From: Gammaproteobacteria bacterium
Lineage (GTDB): Bacteria; Pseudomonadota; Gammaproteobacteria; GCA-001735895
DNA: 5,819 nucleotides
Assembly: GCA_029882955.1 (NCBI GenBank)
Contig: JAOUJX010000273.1
Coordinates: 1-5,819, forward strand
Direction: 5' to 3'
The notes under the pieces are model-generated. The model saw nothing but the letters and a program-made list of their open reading frames with translations, ran no database searches and was not told where the DNA came from. Numbering within the stretch: position 1 is the stretch's first letter; each line of letters opens with the position of its first letter. Below are positions 1 through 5,819 of this stretch, in pieces. A program made the translations under genes and the position numbers.

Positions 1-1864
1 CGTCTTTAAAATACTTTAGCTCAGCTTCGGTCTCTACCCCCTGAGCGGCTAGCCTGACCCCAAGGTGTTGAGCGATGAGTGTTATCGACTCAGCGATAGC
101 AGCGTTTTCAGTCGAGCTGTCGATTCCGCTCACAATTCCTTTACCTAACTTTATTTCGTCCACTGGCAATCGGTTCAATTGACTAAAAGAAGAATAACCG
201 GTGCCGAAACCATCGATCGAAATTTCAATGCCTAGAGACTTCAACTGCTCCAGTTTATCCGACGCATGCTCACCCGGCTCTAGCAGCATGGCCTCGGTTA
301 ACTCGATCTTTAGTCGCTCTGGATTTGCTTTTGTCTGTTCAATAATATCATTCAAAATTTCATTAAACCTGACATTACCAAATTGCCTTGGACTTATATT
401 GACCGAAATTTTCTGGCTCGAAACTGGCTCTAGCATCGCCTGAAATTCACAGGCACTGCGTAATACCCACTCTCCAATCGCCACGATGAGCCCGGTTTGT
501 TCAGCAATTTCGAGGAATTGATCGGGGAGCAGCACTCCCCGGACGGGATGATTCCAGCGCAACAATGCTTCGCTCGCGATAATCTCGTTGTTGCGGTCAT
601 ATTGCGGCTGGAAATAAAGCTCAAATTCGCTTTTATCCAGCGCTAATTGCAACTCCTTTTCCACCACCCGACGTTGATTGACTGAATCGTACATCTCACC
701 GGTAAACAATAGAACATCGGTCTTGCCGCCTTTCCTTGCTTCGTACATTGCTATTTCGGCATACTGGATTAATTCTCCAGCATCGATATTTTCAACCGGA
801 AACAGGGTGACACCGATACTCGTCGTAATATGGAATTGGTGTCCATGAACAACATAGGGAGCATCCAGCAGTTTATGGTATTCATTCGCAATGTCCTGGA
901 CAGGCAGGTTAGCGAGTGTCAGATTCGCCGCGATATCCGAGAGGATAACGACAAACTCATTATTGCCGATGCGTGCGACCGTATCATCTGCTGCCATGCG
1001 ACTGGTCAATCTTTTACCCACCTGTACGATTAAATCTTCACCGATCAGATTCCCGAGGCCATAATTGATGGTTTTGAAACGATCGACATCAATAAACAAA
1101 ATAGCCCCGACACTATCGGTTATTGACGCCCTGGCGATTTCTCCCACTAAAATCTCCTGTAACAGACGTCGATTGGGCAGGCCGGTAGATTCATCATATT
1201 CAGCCTGGTAGCGGATTTCACGCTCGACTATTTCTCGCTGTCGCCGACTCACCAGCGACTCGACAATGCTTGCAGTAATGGTTTTATTGAGCCGATTCAA
1301 CGAAGCCAGCAGCATCCCCAGAAACAGGACCGACATTATCATCATGTAGTTTGCAGCTTCCTGACTGGATAGCATAAACTGCACGATAATCGGCGCGGCA
1401 GCGAATACGACAAAACTACGCCCGGCGCTCAAAATCGCAGAAAGTGTCGCCACCCCACCCGCACACATGCCACCGACAACAAAGGCCAGAAAAACCTGAT
1501 GCATGACGCTGTTGTGGCTGAATAACCAGATCCCAACCGCAGCCCAGGTAATACCCGACAGGGCTATTGTAATGACTAATAGCCGATACCAGTTTCTCTC
1601 ACCGGGTAAAGACTGAGCGGCTCGCTTATACTGCCGGTATAATTGCCAACGAATGACAGAAAGCATATTGGTCAGCAAGAACCAGATCATAAGATAACTC
1701 TGATCTATTTCATTCCAGAGCAGAACAACGAGTAGCGAACTGTTGACGAATATCGCGAGTAATGATGCCGGAATAGATGCGAACGTAATCCGAACCTGCT
1801 CGGCCCGTATTTGATCTGACGTAATATCGTCAGCACTTATATTAGCGGGGAATTGCCTGTCCAT
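1..1864 (-). CDS. Membrane-anchored GGDEF-EAL protein, both catalytic sites degenerate (3' end outside window)
   Basis: An uninterrupted reading frame of 621 codons starts at ATG 1864-1862 and leaves the window without a stop. Residues 27-187 hold about six hydrophobic segments (roughly 27-50, 57-71, 93-115, 122-143, 148-165, 170-187), so the protein sits in the inner membrane with its C-terminal part in the cytosol. A GGDEF domain follows (about 218-385): DESTGLPNRR at 224-233 and DVDRFK at 259-264 are typical, but the signature reads GNNEF (300-304), and the RxxD inhibitory site lacks its Arg. The EAL domain (from about 400) keeps EALLRW (432-437), the metal-site Asn (VNIS, 488-491), ELTE (521-524) and Lys572. 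It has DGFGTG for DDFGTG (551-556), KLG for KID (572-574) and QGVET for EGVET (608-612). Family knowledge says GGDEF makes and EAL degrades cyclic-di-GMP. I infer that this copy is inactive in both and may be a receptor. About 40 residues are missing. The Shine-Dalgarno sequence is weak (AGGG, about 11 bases before ATG). Confidence 0.93.
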   Translation of the reverse strand, partial: MDRQFPANISADDITSDQIRAEQVRITFASIPASLLAIFVNSSLLVVLLWNEIDQSYLMIWFLLTNMLSVIRWQLYRQYKRAAQSLPGERNWYRLLVITIALSGITWAAVGIWLFSHNSVMHQVFLAFVVGGMCAGGVATLSAILSAGRSFVVFAAAPIIVQFMLSSQEAANYMMIMSVLFLGMLLASLNRLNKTITASIVESLVSRRQREIVEREIRYQAEYDESTGLPNRRLLQEILVGEIARASITDSVGAILFIDVDRFKTINYGLGNLIGEDLIVQVGKRLTSRMAADDTVARIGNNEFVVILSDIAANLTLANLPVQDIANEYHKLLDAPYVVHGHQFHITTSIGVTLFPVENIDAGELIQYAEIAMYEARKGGKTDVLLFTGEMYDSVNQRRVVEKELQLALDKSEFELYFQPQYDRNNEIIASEALLRWNHPVRGVLLPDQFLEIAEQTGLIVAIGEWVLRSACEFQAMLEPVSSQKISVNISPRQFGNVRFNEILNDIIEQTKANPERLKIELTEAMLLEPGEHASDKLEQLKSLGIEISIDGFGTGYSSFSQLNRLPVDEIKLGKGIVSGIDSSTENAAIAESITLIAQHLGVRLAAQGVETEAELKYFKD

Positions 1865-1921
1865 AGCTAAACTAACCCTGCCCGATTGCCTGGAAAATAG
1901 TTTAGTAACGCAGTCATTAAA

Positions 1922-1949
1922 TGTATACCCTCGGCACAAACCCTGACAG
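1922..1949 (-). promoter_or_regulatory. Candidate sigma70 promoter of the GGDEF-EAL gene
   Basis: On the minus strand, CTGTCA (1949-1944) and TATACA (1927-1922) are 16 bases apart. Each matches the -35 and -10 consensus at four of six positions. Transcription would start near 1915, giving a leader of about 50 bases. The groEL terminator lies just upstream, so this gene needs its own promoter and this is the best one I see. The rest of 1865-2027 shows nothing else convincing. Confidence 0.3.
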
Positions 1950-2027
1950 GATATCTGGTTTTCTGGCCTAAATCAGCCTGAATATTCACACTGTGGGGAT
2001 GTTTGATTACCCCCGAATTCCAGCCAT

Positions 2028-2058
2028 AAAAAAGCCCCGCTCAAAGAGCGGGGCTTTT
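2028..2058 (-). terminator. Rho-independent terminator of groES-groEL
   Basis: A perfect 13-bp stem (2030-2042 pairing with 2046-2058) closes a three-base loop. The core is GCCCCGCTC / GAGCGGGGC. Read on the minus strand it ends in a run of six T (2033-2028), which fixes its direction: it stops transcripts coming from groEL, whose stop codon lies 28 bases before the stem. It also insulates the downstream GGDEF-EAL gene. Confidence 0.95.
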
Positions 2059-2068
2059 GGGTACTACA

Positions 2069-2084
2069 GTTCAGGTTTCTGAAC
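2069..2084 (-). repeat. Small hairpin between groEL stop and terminator
   Basis: GTTCAG (2069-2074) and CTGAAC (2079-2084) form a 6-bp stem with a four-base loop. It starts two bases past the groEL stop codon and lies 10 bases before the terminator stem. It has no T run, so it is not a terminator by itself. It could protect the 3' end or be chance. Confidence 0.45.
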
Positions 2085-2086
2085 GA

Positions 2087-3736
2087 CTACATCATGCCGC
2101 CCATACCACCCATGCCGCCGCCCATGCCGCCCATATCAGGCATAGCAGGACCAGCTTCCTTAGGTAAATCAGCAATCATGGCTTCAGTAGTGATCAACAG
2201 ACCAGCAACAGAAGCTGCATTTTGCAATGCCGATCGAGTTACCTTAGTCGGGTCAAGAATACCCATTGCGATCATGTCACCGTATTCGCCGGAAGCTGCG
2301 TTGTAACCATAGTTACCTTCACCCGCTTCGACATTATTAGTAACAACAGAAGCTTCGTCACCAGCGTTAGATACGATCTGACGCAGTGGTTCTTCCATCG
2401 CACGACGGGCAATATTGACGCCGATATCCTGATCATGGTTATCACCTTTCAAATCTTTGATGGATGCGCGAGCACGGATCAGCGCAACACCACCACCGGC
2501 AACAACACCTTCTTCAACCGCAGCACGAGTTGAGTGCAGCGCATCTTCAACGCGAGCCTTCTTCTCTTTCATTTCGATTTCAGTTGCAGCACCAACTTTG
2601 ATCACAGCAACACCACCGGCGATTTTCGCCAGACGTTCCTGCATTTTCTCGGTGTCGTATTCTGAAGTTGATTCAGCCATTTGCGCCTTGATTTGTGTAA
2701 TACGGCCCTGAATGTCTTCTGCGGAACCAGCACCATCAACAATAGTAGTGTTTTCTTTGCTGATAGAAACTTTCTTGGCAGAACCCAGATCTTCCAGGGT
2801 AGTCTTTTCCAGACTTAAGCCAACTTCTTCAGAAATAACCTGACCACCAGTCAGAATCGCGATGTCCTGCAACATGGCTTTACGACGATCGCCGAAACCA
2901 GGTGCTTTAACCGCGCAGACTTTAACGATGCCGCGCATACTGTTAACTACCAGAGTAGCCAGCGCTTCGCCTTCGATGTCTTCGGCAATGATCAGCAGAG
3001 GACGGCTAGACTTGGCAACCGCTTCCAGAATTGGCAGCAATTCACGGATGTTAGAGATTTTCTTGTCGAACAACAAAATCATAGGCTCTTCGAGTTCGGC
3101 TGTCATAGTCGACTGGTCGTTGACGAAGTAAGGCGATAGATAACCTCGGTCGAACTGCATACCTTCTACCACGTCGAGTTCATTGTCGAAAGAAGAACCT
3201 TCTTCAACGGTGATAACGCCTTCCTTACCAACTTTTTCCATTGCCTCGGCAATGATGCCACCGACACTCTCGTCCGAGTTGGCCGAGATAGTGCCTACCT
3301 GGGCAATTGCTTTGGTGTCGGCACAGGCTGTAGAAATAGACTTTAGATGTTCGACCGCGTTAGTAACCGCTTTGTCGATACCACGTTTCAGATCCATTGG
3401 ATTCATACCGGCAGCAACGGCTTTCATACCTTCGCGTACGATAGCCTGAGCCAGTACTGTTGCAGTCGTGGTGCCGTCACCGGCGATATCAGAAGTCTGA
3501 GAAGCAACTTCCTTAACCATCTGCGCGCCCATGTTTTCGAACTTGTCTTCGAGTTCGATTTCTTTCGCAACCGAAACACCGTCTTTAGTGACAGTCGGAG
3601 CGCCAAAACTCTTGTCGAGGACTACATTACGGCCTTTAGGACCCAGTGTTACTTTTACGGCATTTGCTAATACATTAACGCCATTGACCATACGCGAACG
3701 CGCATCATCACCAAATTTTACGTCTTTTGCACTCAT
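2087..3736 (-). CDS. groEL: Chaperonin GroEL (Cpn60, 60 kDa subunit)
   Basis: A complete 549-residue protein, one residue longer than E. coli GroEL and alignable to it without gaps through the first 200 residues. GroEL forms a double ring of 14 subunits that encloses unfolded proteins in the cytosol and folds them in an ATP cycle with the GroES lid. Visible marks are LGPKG (31-35) and GDGTTT (86-91) of the nucleotide site, Asp52 (TKDG), the VEDALHSTRAA segment carrying the second catalytic Asp near residue 398, and RGYLSPYF with Tyr199, Tyr203 and Phe204 that bind substrate and GroES. The C-terminus has the usual flexible Gly-Gly-Met tail ending in MM. The start is set by AGAGG (3751-3747), 10 bases before ATG. 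It is second in the operon, 23 bases after groES, and ends at the strong terminator 2028-2058. Nothing suggests a divergent or secondary paralogue. Confidence 0.99.
   Translation of the reverse strand: MSAKDVKFGDDARSRMVNGVNVLANAVKVTLGPKGRNVVLDKSFGAPTVTKDGVSVAKEIELEDKFENMGAQMVKEVASQTSDIAGDGTTTATVLAQAIVREGMKAVAAGMNPMDLKRGIDKAVTNAVEHLKSISTACADTKAIAQVGTISANSDESVGGIIAEAMEKVGKEGVITVEEGSSFDNELDVVEGMQFDRGYLSPYFVNDQSTMTAELEEPMILLFDKKISNIRELLPILEAVAKSSRPLLIIAEDIEGEALATLVVNSMRGIVKVCAVKAPGFGDRRKAMLQDIAILTGGQVISEEVGLSLEKTTLEDLGSAKKVSISKENTTIVDGAGSAEDIQGRITQIKAQMAESTSEYDTEKMQERLAKIAGGVAVIKVGAATEIEMKEKKARVEDALHSTRAAVEEGVVAGGGVALIRARASIKDLKGDNHDQDIGVNIARRAMEEPLRQIVSNAGDEASVVTNNVEAGEGNYGYNAASGEYGDMIAMGILDPTKVTRSALQNAASVAGLLITTEAMIADLPKEAGPAMPDMGGMGGGMGGMGGMM
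2090..2140 (-). repeat. Repetitive tract encoding the GroEL Gly-Gly-Met tail
   Basis: The last codons of groEL are imperfect copies of a GGC-GGC-ATG unit, reading on the plus strand as alternating CCGCCCAT and CCACCCAT blocks. They encode three or four GGM/GGGM units. This is normal for bacterial GroEL; the tail lines the cavity floor. Copy number can vary between strains. Confidence 0.8.
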
Positions 3737-3759
3737 TAGGAATTAACCTCTAAATTCAA

Positions 3760-4047
3760 TTATTCAACAACCGCGATGATGTCATCTTCGCGCATGATTA
3801 GCAGTTCTTCGCCGTCAACCTTAAGCTCAGTACCCGAGTACTTGCCGAAGTAAACTGTGTCACCAACTTTGACTTCAAGCGCTCTAACGTCACCCGAATC
3901 GGTAATTTTGCCATTACCAACCGCGAGGATTTCACCAGTGCTTGGCTTTTCAGTGGCTGAATCAGGAATCACGATACCACCAGCAGTCGTACGCTCTTCC
4001 TCTTTACGCCTGACGATTACTCGATCATGCAAGGGACGAATATTCAT
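3760..4047 (-). CDS. groES: Co-chaperonin GroES (Cpn10)
   Basis: A complete 95-residue protein, two shorter than E. coli GroES. It forms the seven-subunit lid that caps the GroEL ring and encloses the substrate. The N-terminus MNIRPLHDRVIVRR is the family signature. The mobile loop lies at about 16-32, with the hydrophobic triplet Ile25-Val26-Ile27 (IVL in E. coli) that docks on the GroEL apical domain. The tail keeps the family pattern GEELLIMREDDIIAV. A Shine-Dalgarno GGAG (4061-4058) sits 10 bases before ATG. It is the first gene of the groES-groEL operon; its TAA is followed after 23 bases by groEL, so the two are surely cotranscribed and made in matched amounts. The 5' control region holds CIRCE and two promoter candidates. 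Confidence 0.99.
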   Translation of the reverse strand: MNIRPLHDRVIVRRKEEERTTAGGIVIPDSATEKPSTGEILAVGNGKITDSGDVRALEVKVGDTVYFGKYSGTELKVDGEELLIMREDDIIAVVE

Positions 4048-4089
4048 TGTTGCTATTCTCCAGGATATTTATCATTTAAAGTTATCTAC

Positions 4090-4102
4090 TACCCACCGGG
4101 TA
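4090..4102 (-). repeat. Small hairpin in the groES leader
   Basis: TACCC (4090-4094) and GGGTA (4098-4102) can pair around a three-base loop in the mRNA leader, between CIRCE and the ribosome binding site. It does not cover the Shine-Dalgarno GGAG (4058-4061), so it is not an obvious thermosensor. It may be chance. Confidence 0.3.
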
Positions 4103-4124
4103 ACAGTATTGAATTTGCTGCGAA

Positions 4125-4151
4125 TTAGCACTCGCATCAAGTGAGTGCTAA
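4125..4151 (-). promoter_or_regulatory. CIRCE operator (HrcA binding site) of groES-groEL
   Basis: TTAGCACTC (4125-4133), nine spacer bases, then GAGTGCTAA (4143-4151) match the CIRCE consensus exactly in both arms and in spacing. CIRCE is the binding site of the repressor HrcA, whose activity depends on GroEL in the systems studied, so the operon is under feedback: when GroEL is busy with unfolded protein, HrcA fails and groESL is induced. The site touches the -10 of the proximal promoter and covers its expected start point, a good place for repression. It also lies in the transcribed leader. hrcA itself is not in the window. Confidence 0.97.
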
Positions 4152-4178
4152 TAATATTCAGCAGTTTTTAGTAGTCAA
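4151..4178 (-). promoter_or_regulatory. Proximal sigma70-like promoter of groES-groEL
   Basis: On the minus strand, TTGACT (4178-4173) and TATTAT (4156-4151) are 16 bases apart and match five of six consensus bases each. The -10 overlaps the first base of CIRCE, and transcription should start within the operator near 4144. This is the expected HrcA-controlled promoter. Confidence 0.8.
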
Positions 4179-4181
4179 GGG

Positions 4182-4209
4182 ATATAAGGGAGAAAAATTA
4201 AAATTCAAG
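4182..4209 (-). promoter_or_regulatory. Distal promoter candidate of groES-groEL, possibly sigma32 (heat shock)
   Basis: On the minus strand, CTTGAA (4209-4204), 13 bases, then CCCTTATAT (4190-4182). The -35 and the spacing match the sigma32 promoter of E. coli groE; the -10 keeps the three leading C but departs from CCCCATNT after them. The same stretch also reads as TTGAAT, 16 bases, TATATC, a moderate sigma70 site, so the sigma factor is uncertain. It lies directly upstream of the CIRCE-controlled promoter. Confidence 0.45.
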
Positions 4210-4226
4210 GAAAAATGCTGAAATAT

Positions 4227-4239
4227 GCCAATGATTGGC
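4227..4239. repeat. Short palindrome between fxsA and the groES promoters
   Basis: GCCAAT, one base, ATTGGC form a perfect 13-base palindrome 38 bases after the fxsA stop codon. As RNA it makes only a 5-bp stem without an adjoining T run, so it is a poor terminator for fxsA. It lies 18 bases upstream of the distal promoter, where it could be a protein binding site. I do not recognise it. No good terminator is seen after fxsA, so readthrough into groES is possible. Confidence 0.3.
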
Positions 4240-4277
4240 GGTTAAAATGGATTTAAATAGTGAGCTATTAATAAACC

Positions 4278-4727
4278 TCAATCCTCCCGCTTGTAATTAA
4301 CACCATCAATCACATTCGGATCATCAGGTGATCGGTGGCTCTGCCCGCTACGCATGGAAACAAACTGCCCTGATATCGCCATTCTAGTCACAATTGCACC
4401 AACCATGGCACGACGTATCGGTGGTATTAATAAACAAAATCCGACGCCATCGGTAAAAAATCCCGGTGTCAGTAAAAACGCACCTGCTATAATCAAGCCG
4501 ATGCCTTCCAGCATTTCCATTGCTGGCATTTCGCCGGATTGCATTTTCTGCTGGGCCCGTCCGAGAGTTGATATGCCCTGAATTTTAAGCAGGCGAACGC
4601 CAATAATCGCGGTGAGTATCACCAGGCCGATAGTCCACCACGCGCCAATAATGCCACCAACCTGGATCAGCAGGAAGATTTCAACGACTGGAACAACTAT
4701 AAATATTAGCGCTAATACTGGAAACAT
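4278..4727 (-). CDS. fxsA: FxsA family inner-membrane protein
   Basis: A complete 149-residue protein of the FxsA family. In E. coli, extra FxsA relieves the block that the F plasmid puts on phage T7; its normal cellular role is not settled. Hydrophobic segments at about 3-22, 24-45 and 73-101 put it in the inner membrane, followed by a hydrophilic cytosolic tail (106-149). Family marks are PVVEIFLLIQVG (13-24) with Glu16, LTAIIGVRLLKIQG (38-51), RAQQKMQSGEMP (57-68), LLTPGFFTDGVG (85-96) and LLIPPIRR (99-106). A good Shine-Dalgarno GAGG (4736-4733) lies five bases before ATG. It is on the same strand as groES, 230 bases upstream; fxsA next to groES is a recurrent gammaproteobacterial arrangement. 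Whether it shares heat-shock control through readthrough cannot be told from sequence; the groES promoters lie after its stop codon. Confidence 0.95.
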   Translation of the reverse strand: MFPVLALIFIVVPVVEIFLLIQVGGIIGAWWTIGLVILTAIIGVRLLKIQGISTLGRAQQKMQSGEMPAMEMLEGIGLIIAGAFLLTPGFFTDGVGFCLLIPPIRRAMVGAIVTRMAISGQFVSMRSGQSHRSPDDPNVIDGVNYKRED

Positions 4728-4793
4728 GAAGACCTCGTGACTAAACTGCGTGCTATTTTTAAGCCCATGGATTTATTTAACCAAATGATGGTC

Positions 4794-4844
4794 TTAAGAA
4801 TGCGTTAATACGATCTATATAAGATCAGCATACCATTGTTTAAA
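4794..4844. promoter_or_regulatory. Candidate divergent promoter pair for fxsA and dsbD sharing one -10
   Basis: The self-complementary TATATA at 4816-4821 can act as -10 both ways. For fxsA (minus) the -35 is TTTAAA (4844-4839) at 17 bases; for dsbD (plus) it is TTAAGA (4794-4799) at 16 bases, or the -10 could be TATAAG (4818-4823). The -35 hexamers match four of six consensus bases. The leaders would be about 80-90 bases each. The -10 is framed by GATCT/AGATC arms (4812-4816, 4822-4826). It is the best candidate in the 186-base gap, not proven. Confidence 0.35.
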
Positions 4845-4913
4845 GTCCATACCGGATATTGTTGGAGTAATTACGCTCAATCTTAAAGCGTTGGTTAACT
4901 ATAAATTTACAAT

Positions 4914-5819
4914 ATGAATTCAATGAAACGATTAATAGTTCCCCTGCTGGTTGCCGCCAGCCTTCTAAATTTCGGCGCGGTAAAGGCGCAGGAGGGCGAA
5001 TTATTACCCCCGGAAAAAGCCTTCGCGCTAGCGGCATGGATGGAAAACAATTCATTGATTGCCGAGTTCCAGATCGCACCCGGTTATTACATGTACCGCG
5101 AACGCTTTGACTTTCAGGTCGAATCCGCCAACGCTCGCTTTGATACCGCAATTATGCCCGACGGTAAAATCAAGAACGACAAATTTTTCGGTGATATGGA
5201 GGTTTATCGTGATTCGGTTCGCATAGAACTGCCGATCATATACGAGTCGACCAAAGCCGCTTTTCTAAAAGTTAAAACCACCGGTCAGGGCTGCGCCGAC
5301 ATTGGCGTCTGCTACCCGGCATTAAATCAATCGCTCGATATCGATACCCGCTCCACTGCGCGCATCTACCCTACCGCTTACCAGGCACCGATAGAACCGC
5401 AGATAGACGATAATGTTCAAAAATTGCAGGCGCTACTCGGAGCATCGAATTCGAGCACCGAACCGGCGACCTCATCGGACTTCGATATTACGACCGACAG
5501 TAGTAATGCTTTGTCAGTTCTGCAATTACTGGGAGAGGAACAAGGTCTGACCGACGATGAAGAAATTCCACATCCGGATACCGCTTTTAAGCTATCGGCC
5601 AGTCTCGATGGCAACGGGAATGTCCTGTCTGAAATCGTCATTTACCCCAACACCTATCTCTATCGAGACAAGACCAAAGTCAACCTGGTCGATGGTAACG
5701 ATCACCGCCTTGGCGGTCTAGACCTGCCAAAGGGTAAGGAAAAAAACGATGAGTTTCTGGGTGATACCGAAGTCTACTATGACCTGCTGTCGTTCTCGGT
5801 GCCAGTCATATCCGACGCG
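4914..5819 (+). CDS. dsbD: Thiol:disulfide interchange protein DsbD with duplicated N-terminal domain (3' end outside window)
   Basis: 302 codons are visible, open to the edge. DsbD carries electrons from cytosolic thioredoxin across the inner membrane to periplasmic partners such as DsbC. Residues 1-25 form a signal peptide (MKR, hydrophobic core, cleavage likely VKA|QE). Residues 32-144 are a standard DsbD alpha domain: GYYMYRERF (57-65), cap loop DKFFG (89-93), and the redox pair Cys127/Cys133 in GQGCADIGVCYP. A 75-residue linker rich in Ser, Thr, Asp and Glu follows, then a second alpha-like domain from 219: AF.L (224-227), TYLYRDK (247-253), LPKGKEKNDEFLGDTEVY (271-288). Its cysteine region, the membrane domain and the thioredoxin domain lie beyond the window. 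ATG 4914 and in-frame ATG 4923 are both possible starts; an in-frame TAA at 4902 excludes earlier ones. Neither has a clear Shine-Dalgarno. It is divergent from fxsA. ScsB, a DsbD relative, is an alternative name. Confidence 0.9.
   Translation, partial: MNSMKRLIVPLLVAASLLNFGAVKAQEGELLPPEKAFALAAWMENNSLIAEFQIAPGYYMYRERFDFQVESANARFDTAIMPDGKIKNDKFFGDMEVYRDSVRIELPIIYESTKAAFLKVKTTGQGCADIGVCYPALNQSLDIDTRSTARIYPTAYQAPIEPQIDDNVQKLQALLGASNSSTEPATSSDFDITTDSSNALSVLQLLGEEQGLTDDEEIPHPDTAFKLSASLDGNGNVLSEIVIYPNTYLYRDKTKVNLVDGNDHRLGGLDLPKGKEKNDEFLGDTEVYYDLLSFSVPVISDA

Noticed and set aside
201..1033. Short frames on both strands inside the GGDEF-EAL gene
   Set aside because: The 621-codon minus-strand frame carries all recognisable domain motifs; the others show none.
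1996..2014. GGGG...CCCC inverted repeat in the gap before the GGDEF-EAL gene
   Set aside because: Only a 4-bp stem with an 11-base loop; expected by chance.
2094..3746. Several plus-strand reading frames of 70-107 codons opposite groEL
   Set aside because: They lie antisense to a strongly coding gene, have no ribosome binding sites, resemble no family, and arise from its codon usage.
4048..4125. Possible RNA thermometer in the groES leader
   Set aside because: No U-run or purine-rich pairing with the Shine-Dalgarno GGAG is visible; the one hairpin leaves it free.
3857..4144. Plus-strand 95-codon frame opposite groES, running into CIRCE
   Set aside because: Shadow of groES; its end encodes the operator region and no protein features are visible.
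4354..4581. Plus-strand 75-codon frame opposite fxsA
   Set aside because: Antisense shadow of a clear FxsA protein.
4840..5151. Minus-strand 103-codon frame over the dsbD start
   Set aside because: It is opposite the DsbD signal peptide and alpha domain, has no family resemblance, and its upstream part overlaps the coding region.
1..5819. Defence system, mobile element, CRISPR or novel multi-gene cassette
   Set aside because: All long frames are accounted for by housekeeping or signalling genes, and no direct repeats, target-site duplications or integrase/transposase motifs were seen on either strand.

Overview
The window is 5.8 kb of a gammaproteobacterial-type chromosome with balanced base composition and tight housekeeping layout. 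GroEL, GroES and FxsA are close in length and sequence to the E. coli proteins. The order dsbD / fxsA / groES-groEL recalls the E. coli dsbD-cutA-...-fxsA-...-groSL neighbourhood. A perfect CIRCE operator before groES is not the enterobacterial arrangement, so a non-enteric gammaproteobacterium carrying HrcA is the best guess. I see no mobile element, CRISPR array, tRNA, rRNA or phage gene.

Layout. Positions 1-1864 (minus) hold a membrane-anchored GGDEF-EAL protein, cut at its C-terminus by the window edge. Positions 1865-2027 are its leader, with one weak promoter candidate. A strong intrinsic terminator at 2028-2058 closes the groES-groEL operon, which runs on the minus strand (groES 3760-4047, groEL 2087-3736). 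The operon's control region at 4125-4209 holds CIRCE, a sigma70-like promoter ending on it, and a more distal promoter that could be sigma32-type. fxsA (4278-4727, minus) lies just upstream. The 186-base gap at 4728-4913 separates it from a divergent dsbD (4914 onward, plus), cut by the right edge.

Function. GroES-GroEL fold cytosolic proteins, and CIRCE predicts HrcA feedback. DsbD passes reducing power to the periplasm. FxsA is an inner-membrane protein of unclear role. The GGDEF-EAL protein belongs to cyclic-di-GMP signalling but has substitutions in both catalytic domains.

Most notable points: the doubly degenerate GGDEF-EAL protein, the tandem N-terminal domain of DsbD, and the stacked heat-shock control of groES. 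I do not see evidence for an undescribed multi-gene system.
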